Assembly: GCF_001942305.1 (NCBI RefSeq)
Contig: NZ_MKKE01000011.1
Span: forward strand, 62,001 to 126,000
Source: Saccharomonospora sp. CUA-673
GTDB lineage: Bacteria > Actinomycetota > Actinomycetes > Mycobacteriales > Pseudonocardiaceae
Reading direction: 5' to 3'
Length of the DNA: 64,000 bases
Positions 8,194 to 17,973 of the stretch are shown in pieces. The translations under genes were made by a program, and so were the position numbers. The notes beneath the pieces are model-generated. The model searched no databases, was not told the DNA's origin, and saw nothing but the letters and a program-made list of their open reading frames with translations. Each line of letters starts with the position of its first letter. The first letter of the stretch is position 1.

Positions 8194-9126
8194 GTGGAAC
8201 TCAGGATCTTCACCGAACCCCAGCAAGGCGCCGACTACGAGGACCTGCTGCGCGTCGCGAAAGCCACCGAGGCGGGCGGCTTCGGCGCGTTCTTCCGGTC
8301 CGATCACTACCTGAAGATGGGCGACGCGTCGGGACTTCCCGGGCCGACCGACGCGTGGCTCACGCTCGCGGGCCTGGCCCGGGAGACCTCGACGATCCGC
8401 CTGGGCACGCTCGTCACGGCGGCCACGTTCCGCCACCCGTCCGTGCTGGCGATCTCCGCGGCGCAGGCCGACCGGATGTCGGGCGGCCGCATCGAGTTCG
8501 GCTTCGGCTCGGGCTGGTACGTCGACGAGCACACCGCCTACGGCATCGAGCTGCCCGCCGTGAAGGAGCTGTTCGACCGCTACACCGAGCAGCTGGCCGT
8601 CATCACGGGCCTGTGGGACACCCCGGAAGGGGAGACGTTCTCGTTCTCCGGTGAGCACTACACGCTTGAGGGCGCGCCGGGTCTGCCGAAGCCGGCGCAG
8701 CGTCCGCGTCCGCCGGTGATCCTCGGCGGTGGCGGCAAGAAGCGCACGCCGGCGTTGGCGGCGCAGTACGCCGACGAGTTCAACACGCCGTTCATGGACG
8801 CCGACTCGGCGCTGGCGCAGTTCGAACGCGTCGACGCCGCCGCGAAGGAGGCCGGTCGCACGACGCCGATCCTGCGGTCGGCCGCGCTCGTCGTGGCCGC
8901 GGGCCGGGACGAGGCCGAGGTGTCCCGGCGCGCCGACGCCATCGGCCGGGAGGTGCCGGAGCTCAAGGAGAACGGTCTGGCCGGCACGCCCGCCGAGATC
9001 GTCGACACGATCGGCCGGTGGCGGGACAAGACCGGTGTCGAGCGGCTGTACCTGCAGGTGCTCGACCTGTCGGACCTCGACCACCTCGAGCTCATCGCCT
9101 CGGAGGTCTCCCGCCAGCTCGACTGA
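8194..9126 (+). CDS. LLM-class F420/FMN-dependent oxidoreductase
   Basis: 310 aa luciferase-like TIM barrel. What is seen: LRVAKATEAGGFGAFFRSDHY (first barrel strands), the cofactor-region TSTIRLGTLVTAATFRHPSVLAI, DRMSGGRIEFGFGSGWYVDEH, RPPVILGGGG and a C-terminal LYLQVLDLSDLDHLELIA. This matches the F420-dependent TIGR03560-type subgroup of actinobacteria. Start is GTG 8194, directly ahead of the first beta strand (ELRIFTEP). It is flanked upstream by the 21-bp repeats and downstream by a long hairpin. Substrate unknown. Confidence 0.92.
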   Translation: MELRIFTEPQQGADYEDLLRVAKATEAGGFGAFFRSDHYLKMGDASGLPGPTDAWLTLAGLARETSTIRLGTLVTAATFRHPSVLAISAAQADRMSGGRIEFGFGSGWYVDEHTAYGIELPAVKELFDRYTEQLAVITGLWDTPEGETFSFSGEHYTLEGAPGLPKPAQRPRPPVILGGGGKKRTPALAAQYADEFNTPFMDADSALAQFERVDAAAKEAGRTTPILRSAALVVAAGRDEAEVSRRADAIGREVPELKENGLAGTPAEIVDTIGRWRDKTGVERLYLQVLDLSDLDHLELIASEVSRQLD

Positions 9127-9134
9127 GCGGCACT

Positions 9135-9187
9135 GCTCCCGTGGGCCCGATGGTTGCGGTCAACGCAACCATCGGGCCTACGGGAGC
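9135..9187. terminator. bidirectional terminator hairpin
   Basis: Inverted repeat with 24-bp arms (GCTCCCGT... / ...ACGGGAGC, one mismatch) around a 5-base loop, between the convergent LLM gene and lipB. The inner GGCCCGATGGTTGCG resembles sequences at 22718-22827 and 54795-54840. Confidence 0.8.
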
Positions 9188-9190
9188 GTT

Positions 9191-9931
9191 TCAGTCCTGG
9201 AGGGCGAAGGTGATGCCGGGCGCGGTGGGCTGTTCGCGGGTGATCGACCGGTCGGTGATCGGCAGTTCGCCCTCGAGCGCGGCGAGCACGGCGTCGCGGG
9301 CGAGGGGCAGGGCTTCGGCGACGGTGACGTCGCGGCCGAGTTCGGCCGACAGTGATGTCGTGCCCGCGTCGCTGATGCCGCACGGCACGATCCGGTCGAA
9401 CGCGGACAGGTCGGCGTTGCAGTTGAGTTCGAACCCGTGCATCGTGACGCCGCGCTGCACGCGGATGCCGATGGCGGCGATCTTGCGTTCCGGTCCGCGG
9501 TCGTCGGCGGGCAGCCACACGCCGCTGCGGCCGTCGACCCGGCCCGCCCACACGCCGAACTGCCCGCACACGTGGATGAGCGCCTGTTCGATGCGCCGTA
9601 CGTACTGCACGACGTCGATCGGGTCGGCGAGTTTCACGAGCGGGTAGCCGACGAGCTGGCCGGGTCCGTGCCAGGTGATGCTGCCGCCGCGGTTGACGTC
9701 GAGCACGGGTGTGCCGTCGGTGGGCCGGTCCTCGGGTTGGGTCCGTTTGCCGGCCGTGTACACCGACGGGTGCTGCAGCAGCAGCATCGTGTCGGGCCCC
9801 GCGTCGTCGGCGCGCGCCGCGGCGTACTCCTGCTGCACATCCCACGCCTCGAGGTAGTCGATCGTGCCGATGTCCCGCACGTCGACGGGTTCGGTGGAGG
9901 CACGGCAGGACGGTATGGTGTTCGCAGTCAC
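9191..9931 (-). CDS. lipB: lipoyl(octanoyl) transferase
   Basis: 246 aa. Transfers octanoyl from acyl carrier protein to lipoyl domains, the step before LipA. What is seen: [33 protein letters not shown] (family RGGxxTxHxPGQ signature), the catalytic Lys region [21 protein letters not shown], and the catalytic Cys in [17 protein letters not shown] 9931 is used as the start and overlaps the PAP2 stop by 4 bp (9928-9931), implying co-translation with the genes upstream. Confidence 0.96.
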   Translation of the reverse strand: MTANTIPSCRASTEPVDVRDIGTIDYLEAWDVQQEYAAARADDAGPDTMLLLQHPSVYTAGKRTQPEDRPTDGTPVLDVNRGGSITWHGPGQLVGYPLVKLADPIDVVQYVRRIEQALIHVCGQFGVWAGRVDGRSGVWLPADDRGPERKIAAIGIRVQRGVTMHGFELNCNADLSAFDRIVPCGISDAGTTSLSAELGRDVTVAEALPLARDAVLAALEGELPITDRSITREQPTAPGITFALQD

Positions 9932-10584
9932 GATCTCGACTGTACTCCCGTGGGGCGCCCCGGGAGGGGGATGAGGCCGGTGAGCACGGCGGTCACGAGG
10001 CCCACGCCGGTGACGACGAGCACCGCGCCGATCGTGTCGGTCAGCCAGTGCACGTCGAGCACGATCCGGCAGGCGGCGATGACGATCGTGGCGAGCACGG
10101 TGACCACGATCGTGGTGCGCAGCAGCCGCGGGATCAGCCACGCCACCAGCAGTATCGCGGCGAACCCGGTCGCCGCCACGGACGTCGTGTGCCCGCTGGG
10201 GAAGGCGAGGTCGGGGTACTCGCGCGGCCGTTCCCTGCCGAACAGCGGTTTCGTCACGACGGTGGTGAGCCGGCACGCGACGAGCACGATGAGCACGCGG
10301 CCGAACAGTTGCGCCCGCAGCCGGTCCCGGCGCCAGTCGACGGCCGCGGCGATCGCCAGGGCCACGGCCGCCGCGATCGGCAGGTACGGGCCCAGCACCA
10401 GGCTGAGGAAGCCGGCGACGGTGCCGACCGGGCCCTGCCACGTGTCGGCGAGGGCGTCGCTGATCCGCAGGTCGAGGTCGGTGCCGTTGCGGGCGAACAG
10501 GCCGAGGGCCACGAACGCGGCGAGGAGTGCACCGGCGGTGGCGAGGACGCCGGTGCGTGGTTCAGACCGCAGCTGAGAGAGCAT
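9928..10584 (-). CDS. PAP2-family membrane phosphatase
   Basis: 218 aa integral membrane protein with about six hydrophobic segments. What is seen: the three type-2 phosphatidic acid phosphatase motifs, KPLFGRERP (KxxxxxxRP), PSGHT, and [12 protein letters not shown] (SRxxxxxHxxxD with Cys in the first position). Probably dephosphorylates lipid phosphates such as undecaprenyl pyrophosphate or phosphatidate on the outer leaflet. It overlaps the upstream epimerase gene by 23 bp and lipB by 4 bp, so the three genes form an operon. Confidence 0.92.
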   Translation of the reverse strand: MLSQLRSEPRTGVLATAGALLAAFVALGLFARNGTDLDLRISDALADTWQGPVGTVAGFLSLVLGPYLPIAAAVALAIAAAVDWRRDRLRAQLFGRVLIVLVACRLTTVVTKPLFGRERPREYPDLAFPSGHTTSVAATGFAAILLVAWLIPRLLRTTIVVTVLATIVIAACRIVLDVHWLTDTIGAVLVVTGVGLVTAVLTGLIPLPGRPTGVQSRS

Positions 10585-11488
10585 CGTCGATTCCGGGGTG
10601 GGTGAAGGTGAATCCCGCGCGGCGCAACCGTTCCGGGACGGCGCGCGGGCCGGTCAGCAGCATTTCGTCGGCGGCTTCGCCGAGCACGGCGCGCAGCGGC
10701 AGTCGCGGTGCGCGCCACGGTGTGGGGCGGCGCAGCGCCCGGCCGAGCGCCCGGGTGAACTCGGCGTTGGTGACCGGGGTGGGCGCGGTGAGGTTCACCG
10801 GCCCCGACAGGTCGGAATCGGTCAGCAGACGCTGCATCGCGGCGATGTGGTCGTCGAGCGAGATCCACGGGAAGTACTGGGTGCCGTCGCCGAGTTTGCC
10901 ACCCAGTCCCAGGCGGAAGAGGATCTTCAACGGTCCGAGCAGTCCGCCGTCGCGTGCGAGCACGGGCGAGGTGCGCAGCAGGACGACGCGGGTGCCGGCC
11001 TGCCGTGCGGGCTCGGTGGCGCCTTCCCATGCGGTGCACAGTTCGGCGAGGAACCCGGCGCCTGCAGTTGCGGTTTCGTCGACCTCCCGGTCGCCGGTGT
11101 CGCCGTAGACGTTGATGCCGGAGGCGTTGAGCAGCACGGGCACGTGGTGCCGCGCGACGGCTTCGGCGAGCACCTCGGTGGGTTCGATGCGACTGTCGAC
11201 GATGTGCTGTTTGCGGGCGCCGCTCCAGCGTCCGGAGGCCAGCGACGCGCCGCACAGGTTGACCACGGCGTCGACGCCGTCGAAGGCACCGTCGTCGATG
11301 CGTCCGGCGGGCGGGTCCCAGCTGCGTTCCTCCGGTGTCGTCGAGTCCGGGGGGCCTGAGTCCGGGGGCGCCGATGCGCCGGCGGGTGGGCGTCGCACCA
11401 GCCGCACGACGTCGTGGCCGGCCGCGCGCAGCCGGGACGTCAGCGCGCCGCCGAGGAGTCCGCTGGATCCGGCGACCAGAACTCGCAT
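10562..11488 (-). CDS. TIGR01777 family NAD(P)-binding epimerase (YfcH/SulA-like)
   Basis: 308 aa. What is seen: the N-terminal Rossmann motif VAGSSGLLGGAL, VNLCGAS, the family-typical LLNASGINVYGDTGDREVDE, GPLKILFRLGLGGKLGDG followed by FPWISLDDHI, and the C-terminal DUF1731-type sequence ALRRPTPWRAPRLPLRAVLGE with PERLRRAGFTFTHP. ATG 11488 is preferred over GTG 11494 because AAGG lies 8 bases ahead. The neighbourhood (upstream of lipB and lipA) matches Rv2216. Biochemical role not established. Confidence 0.93.
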   Translation of the reverse strand: MRVLVAGSSGLLGGALTSRLRAAGHDVVRLVRRPPAGASAPPDSGPPDSTTPEERSWDPPAGRIDDGAFDGVDAVVNLCGASLASGRWSGARKQHIVDSRIEPTEVLAEAVARHHVPVLLNASGINVYGDTGDREVDETATAGAGFLAELCTAWEGATEPARQAGTRVVLLRTSPVLARDGGLLGPLKILFRLGLGGKLGDGTQYFPWISLDDHIAAMQRLLTDSDLSGPVNLTAPTPVTNAEFTRALGRALRRPTPWRAPRLPLRAVLGEAADEMLLTGPRAVPERLRRAGFTFTHPGIDDALSAAV

Positions 11489-11570
11489 GAACACACCTTA
11501 GTAGGTGTCCGATCCGGCCCTGACGCCCCGAGCATGTCCGGTTACCCACCAGAGCCAGTGCGGCATGGGT

Positions 11571-12107
11571 TCAGCCTTCCACGTTGGTCAGTGCCTTCTC
11601 GGCGATCTTCTTCGCCAGGTCGCACGGCTTGTCGTCGGGGGAGGCGTTGGTGATCGACGTGCTGAGCGTGTCGGCGGGCGCGTCGGCGCCCAGCGTCACG
11701 TCGACCAGGCACTGCGTTCCGTCGGGCGCGGCACCCTGGACGGCGTCGAGCTCGCCGACCGTGGTCTGCTCGGTGTCGAGGTGGTCGGCGACCGTCTCGA
11801 GCCCGCTGCTGACCGTTGCGGACAGCGTGTAGTCCGTGGTCGAGAAGTTGCACTGGGGGCCGTACTCCCGACCTTCGGCAAACTCGATTCCCGTCGCTTC
11901 GCGGAGATCGGCGGGCGCCGCAAGATCGCACGGGTCGATGGGCGACACCTCGGGATGCGTGGCCCCGTTTTGCTGGGCGCCTGTTTCCTGGGCGCCCGTG
12001 GGCTGGGCACCGGCCTGACCGGACTCATCCTGCCCACACGCACCGAGCATCGCGATCAACGCGAGGGCACAGGTTCCGGCGAGTGCCGAACGGGAGAATA
12101 TCGACAT
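11571..12107 (-). CDS. DUF3558-type lipoprotein, copy A
   Basis: 178 aa. What is seen: a lipoprotein signal peptide ending LIAMLGACGQ (lipobox, Cys24), a short Gln/Gly/Ala/Thr-rich linker, then a DUF3558-like domain beginning HPEVSPIDPCDLAAPADLREATG with paired cysteines (CDL, CNF, CLVDV, CDL). Such lipoproteins are surface-anchored and common in Pseudonocardiales; function unknown. It is about 75-80% identical to copy B immediately upstream, and near-identical at DNA level over the first 50 bases of both 3' ends. Confidence 0.88.
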   Translation of the reverse strand: MSIFSRSALAGTCALALIAMLGACGQDESGQAGAQPTGAQETGAQQNGATHPEVSPIDPCDLAAPADLREATGIEFAEGREYGPQCNFSTTDYTLSATVSSGLETVADHLDTEQTTVGELDAVQGAAPDGTQCLVDVTLGADAPADTLSTSITNASPDDKPCDLAKKIAEKALTNVEG

Positions 12108-12141
12108 GGGGGCCTCTCTGTCTGTGCTGTCTCACGCGCCG

Positions 12142-12681
12142 CTAGCGAGACCAGTGTGCGTTGTTGGTCAGTGCCTTCTCGGCGATCTTCTTCGCCAGGT
12201 CGCACGGCTTGTCGTCGGGGGCGGCGTCGGTGATCGACGTGTTGAGGGTGTCGACGGGTGCGTCCGGGCCCAGGGTCACGTCGACCAGGCACTGCGTTCC
12301 GTCGGGCGCGGCGCCCTGGACGGCGTCGAGCTCGCCGACCGTGGTCTGCTCGGTGTCGAGGTGGTCGGCGACCGTTTCCAGCCCGCTGCTGACCGTTGCG
12401 GTCATGGAGTAGTCGGCGGTGGCGAAGCTGCAGTCGGGCCCGAGCTCCATCCCCTCGGTGAAGTCGGCTCCGGTTGCGTCGCGGAGGTCGGCCGCGGTCG
12501 CCAGGTCGCAGGGGTCGATCGGCGACACCTCGGGATGTGTGGCCGACGTGGCCCCTGTTTCCTGGGCGCCCGTGGGCTGGGCACCGGCCTGACCGGACTC
12601 ATCCTGCCCGCACGCACCGAGCACCGCGATCAACGCGAGGGCACCGAGGGTGGGGACGACGGAACGGGCGGCGTTCGACAT
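12142..12681 (-). CDS. DUF3558-type lipoprotein, copy B (tandem paralogue)
   Basis: 179 aa from ATG 12681. Signal peptide with lipobox VLGAC, the same linker as copy A without the QQNG insertion, and the same domain with four conserved cysteines. It ends ALTNNAHWSR instead of ALTNVEG. It lies 34 bp upstream of copy A in the same direction, so this is a tandem duplication. The ATG is chosen because it immediately precedes the basic n-region of the signal peptide; in-frame codons further upstream show no signal-peptide character. Confidence 0.88.
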   Translation of the reverse strand: MSNAARSVVPTLGALALIAVLGACGQDESGQAGAQPTGAQETGATSATHPEVSPIDPCDLATAADLRDATGADFTEGMELGPDCSFATADYSMTATVSSGLETVADHLDTEQTTVGELDAVQGAAPDGTQCLVDVTLGPDAPVDTLNTSITDAAPDDKPCDLAKKIAEKALTNNAHWSR

Positions 12682-12782
12682 GCGCGACAGCCTGGCACAG
12701 TGGCCCGGCGCGGTGCGGAGAAACGGCGGGATTCGCCCGCCTCGGTCACCGGATGCGGGCACAAGACCGTGGGACACAACAA

Positions 12783-12811
12783 CGCCCGGGGCGGTGAGTC
12801 CGCCCCGGGCG
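12783..12811 (-). terminator. hairpin at the 3' side of sucB
   Basis: Perfect 12-bp arms CGCCCGGGGCGG / CCGCCCCGGGCG with a 5-base loop, 41 bp past the sucB stop. No T-run, as is usual for actinomycete hairpin terminators. Confidence 0.75.
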
Positions 12812-12852
12812 CTGTGTTCGGTGCTGTGCGGCGTTGTCGCCGGCGGTTGGGC

Positions 12853-14738
12853 CTACAGGCCCAGCTCGCCCTCGAAGTTGCCGTCCTCGAGACGCTGCTT
12901 GATCGTCGTGACGAAGCGGCCCGCGTCGGCGCCGTCGATCAGGCGGTGGTCGTAGGTCAGCGGCAGGTACGTCATCGACCGCACGGCGATCGTGTCGTTG
13001 CCGTCCTCGTCGGCGACCACGACCGGTCGCTTCACGACCGCGCCCGTGCCGAGCATGCCCGACTGCGGCTGCACGATGATCGGCGTGTCGAACAGGGCAC
13101 CGTTGCTGCCGATGTTCGTCACCGTGAACGTGCCGCCGGTCAGCTCGTCCGGCTTGATCTTGTTGTTGCGCGCCCGGTCGGCCAGATCCGCGATGCGCTG
13201 CGCGAGACCGGACAGGCTCAGCTCACCCGCGTCGTGGATGACCACCGACAGCAGACCACGCTCGGTGTCCACGGCGATGCCGAGGTTGATCGAGCCGTGG
13301 TAGGTGATCTCCTTCGTCTCCTCGTTGTACGAGGCGTTGACGTTCGGGTGCTGCTTGAGCGCCTCGACCGTCGCCTTGGCGAAGAACGGCAGGAACGTCA
13401 GCTTGACACCCTCGCGCTCGGCGAACGCGGCCTTCGCCCGCTGCCGCAGCCGGGCGATCTTGGTGACGTCGACCTCGTGCACCTGCGTGAGCTGCGCCGA
13501 GACCTGCAGCGACTCCTTGGTCTTCTCCGCCGTGATCTGACGGATGCGGTTGGCCTTCTGCACGGTGCCGCGCAGCGCGGCCTTCTCCGTGTCCGACACC
13601 TGGGCCGGGGCCGACGTCGCCGCGGCCGGTGCCTGCGCCGCGGGCGCCTGCGCAGCGGCCGGTGCCTGCTGCTTCGAGTCGACCGCGGCCAGCACGTCCT
13701 GCTTGCGGATACGGCCGCCCACACCGGAGCCGGTCAGCGTCGACAGGTCGATGCCGTGCTCGGCCGCCAGCTTGCGCACCAGCGGCGTGACGTACGGCGA
13801 GCTGCCACCGGAGTCGCCACCGGACTGAGCCGGCGCGACGGAGCGGGCGCGGGCTGAGCCGGTGCCGACTGCGCCGGAGCCTGCTGAGCGGGCGCGGGCT
13901 GGGCCGGCGTCTCCTGCTGCACGGGCTGCGACTGCTGCTTCGGCTGCTCGGCGGGCGGCTGCTCGACCGGTGCCTGCTGGGCGGACTGGGCCGGAGCCGA
14001 AGGGGCCTCCTGCGCGGCGGGTTCGGGCTCGGGCTCCGGCTCGGGGGCCGGCTGCGAGGAGGGAGCGGCCGGTGCCGCGTCCGCGGAGCCGATCACCGCG
14101 AGCTGGCCACCGACCTCGACGGTCTCGTCCTCACCGGCGCTGATCTCCAGCAGGGTGCCGGCGATGGGCGAGGGCACCTCGGTGTCGACCTTGTCGGTGC
14201 TGATCTCGAGCAGCGGCTCGTCGACCTCGACCGAGTCGCCGACCTGCTTGAGCCATCGCGTGACGGTGCCCTCGGTGACGCTCTCGCCGAGCTCCGGCAG
14301 CGTCACCGGCGAACCCGAGGCGGCACCACCGGAGGCGCCACCACCGCCGGACGGGGCCGGAGCGGCCGGCTCGGCGGGAGCGGCCTCGGCGGCCGCCGGA
14401 GCGGGCTCGGACGGCTCGGCCGGCTCGGCCGGAGCGGCCTCCGCAGGAGCGGCGGCCGCGGGGGCCTCGCTCGCGGCCGGAGCCGCCTCGCCGCCACCGG
14501 AACCGTCGTCGATCACCGCCAGCTCACCGCCGACCTCGACGGTGTCGTCCTCCTTGGCGATGATCTTCTGGATCGTGCCCGCGACGGGGGAGGGGACCTC
14601 GGTGTCGACCTTGTCGGTGCTGATCTCGAGCAGCGGCTCGTCGACCTCGATCGACTCGCCCTCCTGCTTCAGCCACCGGGTGACCGTGCCCTCCGTGACG
14701 CTTTCCCCGAGCTCCGGCAATGTGACGGAGTACGCCAT
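12853..14738 (-). CDS. sucB: dihydrolipoamide acyltransferase E2 (SucB/DlaT, actinobacterial type), with a frame break near 13838
   Basis: E2 core of 2-oxoacid dehydrogenase complexes. What is seen from the N-terminus: two lipoyl domains, each with the lipoylated lysine in [14 protein letters not shown], separated by Ala/Pro/Glu linkers. A long Pro/Ala/Gln linker follows, then the E3-binding domain ([20 protein letters not shown]), then the catalytic domain ending [15 protein letters not shown] (active-site His/Asp motif). The first 300 codons and the rest lie in different frames. Adding one base near 13838 restores a continuous protein of about 628 aa, the expected TIGR02927-type length. I treat the break as a sequence error. 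E3 (lpdA) lies 49 bp upstream on the same strand. Confidence 0.93.
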
Positions 14739-14787
14739 CGCTTCCTGACTCCCTTGGTTCGTTGTCGATGTTGGTCTGTGCGAGGCG

Positions 14788-16161
14788 TCAGCCGTGGACG
14801 TGCAACGGCTTGCCGGCGAGCGCGAGGTGCGCCTCGCCGAGCGCCTCGGACTGGGTCGGGTGGGCGTGGATCAGCGGCGCGACGTCCTCGGGGAAAGCCT
14901 CCCAGCTGTAGATCAGCTGCGCTTCGCCGATGAGCTCGCCGACGCGGTCGCCGACGAGGTGCAGGCCGACGACCGGCCCGTCCGGCGCCTTCACCAGCTT
15001 CACGGCGCCGGAGGTCTTGAGGATCTGGCTCTTGCCGTTGCCGCCGAGGTCGTAGGTGAACGCCTGCACGTCCGCGCCGTACTTCTCCTTGGCCTCGGCC
15101 TCGGTGAGACCGACGGAGGCGACCTCGGGGTGCGAGTACGTCACGCGCGGGATGCCTGCCTCGTCGATGGGCGACGGGTTCTGGCCCGCGATCTCCTCGG
15201 CCACGAAGATGCCCTGCTGGAAACCGCGGTGCGCCAGCTGCAGGCCGGGGACGATGTCACCGACGGCGTAGACGTTCGGCTGATTGGTGCGCAGCCGCTC
15301 GTCGGTGACGACGAAACCGCGGTCGAGCTGGATGCCGGCGTCCTCGTAGCCGTGGCCCGCGGTGTTGGGGCCGCGGCCGACGGCCACCAGCAGCACGTCG
15401 CCCTCGAGAGTCTCGCCGGACTCGAGCGTCACGGTGACCCCGGAGTCGTCCTGCTTGGCCTCGGTGAACTTCACGCCCGTCTTGTAGCCGATCTTGCGGC
15501 GACGGAACGCGCGCTCGATCTGCTTGGAGGCGAACTCGTCCTCGTTCGGCACGAGTCGGGGCAGCGCCTCGACGATCGTGACGTCGGTGCCGAAGGAGGC
15601 CCACACGCTCGCGAACTCGACGCCGATGACACCGCCGCCCAGCACGATCGCCTTCTTCGGCACGTAGTCGAGCTTGAGCGCGTCCTCGCTGGCCATGATG
15701 CGCCCGCCGAGTTCGAGACCCGGCAGCGTCTTGGAGTACGAACCGGTGGCCAGCAGGACGTTCTTGCCGGTGTAGCGCGTGCCGTCGACGTCCACGGACG
15801 TGCCGCCCGCGTACGTGCCGGTGCCCTCGACGAAGTTGACCTGGTGGGCTTTGGCCAGGCCCTGCAGGCCCTTGTACAGGCGGGTGACGATCCCGTCCTT
15901 GTACTTGTGCACCCCGGCCATGTCGACGCCCTCGAACGTGGACTTGACGCCGAACTGCTCGCCGTCGCGGGCGGTGTCGGCGACCTCGGCGGCGTGCAGC
16001 AGCGCCTTGGTCGGAATGCACCCGCGGTGCAGGCAGGTGCCGCCCAGCTTGTCCTTCTCGATCAGCGTGACGGACAGTCCCAGTTCGGCGGCTCGGAAGG
16101 CCGCCGCGTAACCGCCGGATCCGCCACCCAGGATCACCAGGTCGGCTTCAGCGTCGCTCAC
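14788..16161 (-). CDS. lpdA: dihydrolipoyl dehydrogenase (E3)
   Basis: 457 aa FAD/NAD disulfide oxidoreductase that reoxidises the dihydrolipoyl groups carried by SucB. What is seen: the FAD motif [14 protein letters not shown], the redox disulfide C43-x4-C48 ([14 protein letters not shown]), the NAD-binding [13 protein letters not shown], a second FAD motif YAVGDI, and the C-terminal catalytic HAHPTQSE (His-Glu). Standard length. It is the first gene of the lpdA-sucB transcription unit. The 16162-16420 gap upstream holds divergent promoters and an alternating CG/CA tract at about 16278-16300. Confidence 0.97.
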   Translation of the reverse strand: MSDAEADLVILGGGSGGYAAAFRAAELGLSVTLIEKDKLGGTCLHRGCIPTKALLHAAEVADTARDGEQFGVKSTFEGVDMAGVHKYKDGIVTRLYKGLQGLAKAHQVNFVEGTGTYAGGTSVDVDGTRYTGKNVLLATGSYSKTLPGLELGGRIMASEDALKLDYVPKKAIVLGGGVIGVEFASVWASFGTDVTIVEALPRLVPNEDEFASKQIERAFRRRKIGYKTGVKFTEAKQDDSGVTVTLESGETLEGDVLLVAVGRGPNTAGHGYEDAGIQLDRGFVVTDERLRTNQPNVYAVGDIVPGLQLAHRGFQQGIFVAEEIAGQNPSPIDEAGIPRVTYSHPEVASVGLTEAEAKEKYGADVQAFTYDLGGNGKSQILKTSGAVKLVKAPDGPVVGLHLVGDRVGELIGEAQLIYSWEAFPEDVAPLIHAHPTQSEALGEAHLALAGKPLHVHG

Positions 16162-16420
16162 TTGTCCAACTCCCTCGCGAAGATCTCCTCGGGCACCCGG
16201 TCGACCCTGTGCACACTACGCGGCACCTGCGTGCCTCGGGTGTCCACGCGGCCTCGAAGAGGGTGGCTGTGGTCTCGCACGCGCGCACGCGCGCGGTTGT
16301 TCTCGTCTCATCTTGTCACCTCACGTCGGTGGTATGCGAAGTGTGGTCGATCAGCCGCTCGTGCCACTTCGGAAATAAGGGACAATGATCGTCACAGCGA
16401 CGGCGAGTGAGGTGATCGAC

Positions 16421-16804
16421 GTGGGGCTGTTCGACCGGCTGCGAGGCAAGGGCGGCGGGAAAGGCAGCGGCAAGAGCGGCGGCAAGCAGCGACCGGGGAC
16501 GTTGCGCGGGGCCACCGAGGCCGACACGAATCATCTGGACGAGTGGGCCGCGAGCCGCCGCGGCGTCGAGGCGTACGTGGAGCCGCGGACCAACGTCACC
16601 GAGACGACGGTCGTGCTGGTCGCCCACGACGGCGAGTGGACGCGCAGGCGGATCGGCAGTCTGGGGCGGGCGCAGGACTTCGGCCGGAAGCGGTCGATCC
16701 CGGTGTACGAGGTCGGCCGCACCGGATATCCCCAGCGCATGCGGGATTACACGCGCCGGCAGCAGATCCTGGAGAAGCGCAGGCGGCAGGGCGAGCAGGC
16801 CTGA
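16421..16804 (+). CDS. small basic conserved actinobacterial protein, unknown function
   Basis: 127 aa from GTG 16421 (MGLFDRLRGKGG...). N-terminal Gly/Lys-rich linker, then a compact domain (HLDEWAASRRGVEAYVEPRTNV, VLVAHDGEWTRRRIGS) and a strongly basic C-terminus RRQQILEKRRRQGEQ. Similar sequences occur next to lpdA in related genomes, as far as I recall. No catalytic motif recognised. ATG 16385 (12 codons upstream) is an alternative start with AAGGGA close before it. Confidence 0.75.
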   Translation: MGLFDRLRGKGGGKGSGKSGGKQRPGTLRGATEADTNHLDEWAASRRGVEAYVEPRTNVTETTVVLVAHDGEWTRRRIGSLGRAQDFGRKRSIPVYEVGRTGYPQRMRDYTRRQQILEKRRRQGEQA

Positions 16805-16832
16805 GGCCGGACTCGGCCGGCCCGGCGGCGAG

Positions 16833-17893
16833 TTACTGCTCGCCGGGTTCGGCGAGCCGGGCCTCGCTGGCCTCGAGCAGCCGCAGATGCTCCTCGAGGA
16901 CCGACCGGATCCCGGGGTGGACGGTGCGGCCGAACAGGTCGTCGTCCTCGGTGACCTCGCCGGACGGCCACAGCGTCAGCACCGGTGGTTCGCTGATCGT
17001 CACCGCGCCTGCGCCCTGCGCGGGTGCGGGCGTGAGATCGGCCACGCCCAGCAGGCGCGGGAAGACCACGTCGGCCCGCAGTCCGTCGCATGTGCGCAGG
17101 AACGCGCGGAACTCCTCGGACAGGGCCACGCCGAGTCCGCGTTCGGCGGCCTCGATCGCCGCCGGGGACGACGGCGGTGGGACGGCGTCCGGCTCGCCGC
17201 GCAGCCGCATGATCGCCTCGATCAGCTCGGCCCAGTCGCCCCGTTGCCGGTCGACGCGGTAGCGCTGGTCGAGCGCCGCGATGAGCGCGGCCGTGTAGTT
17301 CCACGCCCAGTTCTCCTCGACCGCGAGCACACCCGCGACGAGCAGGGGAGCGACGTGCCGGCAGGCCGCGAGGGTCGCGGCGTCCGGTTTCGGGATCTCC
17401 CTGGCGATCTCGGCCCACCGGTGCAGCGCCTCGGTCGCGGCCGCCGTGTCGCCCTCGGCCGCGGCGTGTGCGGCGTCGGCGGCGGCCGCCCGCTGGCGCT
17501 GTCCGCGAGGCGGGAGCGGATCGCGTTCGGCCAGCACCTGTTCGTGCGCCTGCTCCTCGGCGTCGAGGTCGAGCGGGGTCAGGCCCTCGGCCCAGTCCGG
17601 CCGCGTTTCACGCGCGGCGAACAACATCTCCCACGCCCTGGCCGTGACGGCGGTGGCGGCGAGCCGGTCGACCGGACGGCCGGTCGCCGCCGCCCAATGC
17701 CGCACGAGCGATCCGAGTCGTCGAGCGCGCCCGCGCACGCCAGCAGCAACGCCTCGTGCGCCACGGTCGCGTCGACGGCGTCGTCGGCCGCCGTGAGCAG
17801 GGTGCGCACGGCACCCTCCGGGTGTTCACCCGAGCCCGAGTCCGTGCCCGAGCCGGAGCTCGGGTCCGACCCCGTGCCCGCGTCCGCCGTCAC
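16833..17893 (-). CDS. SUKH (SMI1/KNR4)-domain protein, frame break near 17710
   Basis: About 353 aa when one base is added near 17710. The N-terminal 70 residues (MTADAGTGSDPSSGSGTDSG onward) lie in one frame, and LVRHWAAATGRPVDR onward in another. Domains: an acidic/Gly/Ser leader, a helical region, then a SUKH-type fold near residues 240-345 (AAERGLGVALSEEFRAFLRTCDGL ... DLFGRTVHPGIRSVLEEHL). SUKH proteins are immunity or cell-wall-related scaffolds. No toxin gene is adjacent, so a contact-dependent immunity role is not supported by context. Converges on the 127-aa gene. Confidence 0.75.
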
Positions 17894-17973
17894 CGCGCGA
17901 CCGCCTCCGTTCGTTGCCGCTCGACCGGACCCTGACCGAACCCTGTCCGGATGTCAGCCGACCTCAGCAGACC

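Noticed and set aside
16833..17893. SUKH protein as immunity partner of a polymorphic toxin
   Set aside because: No toxin, secretion tag or repeat cassette lies nearby; neighbours are housekeeping genes.
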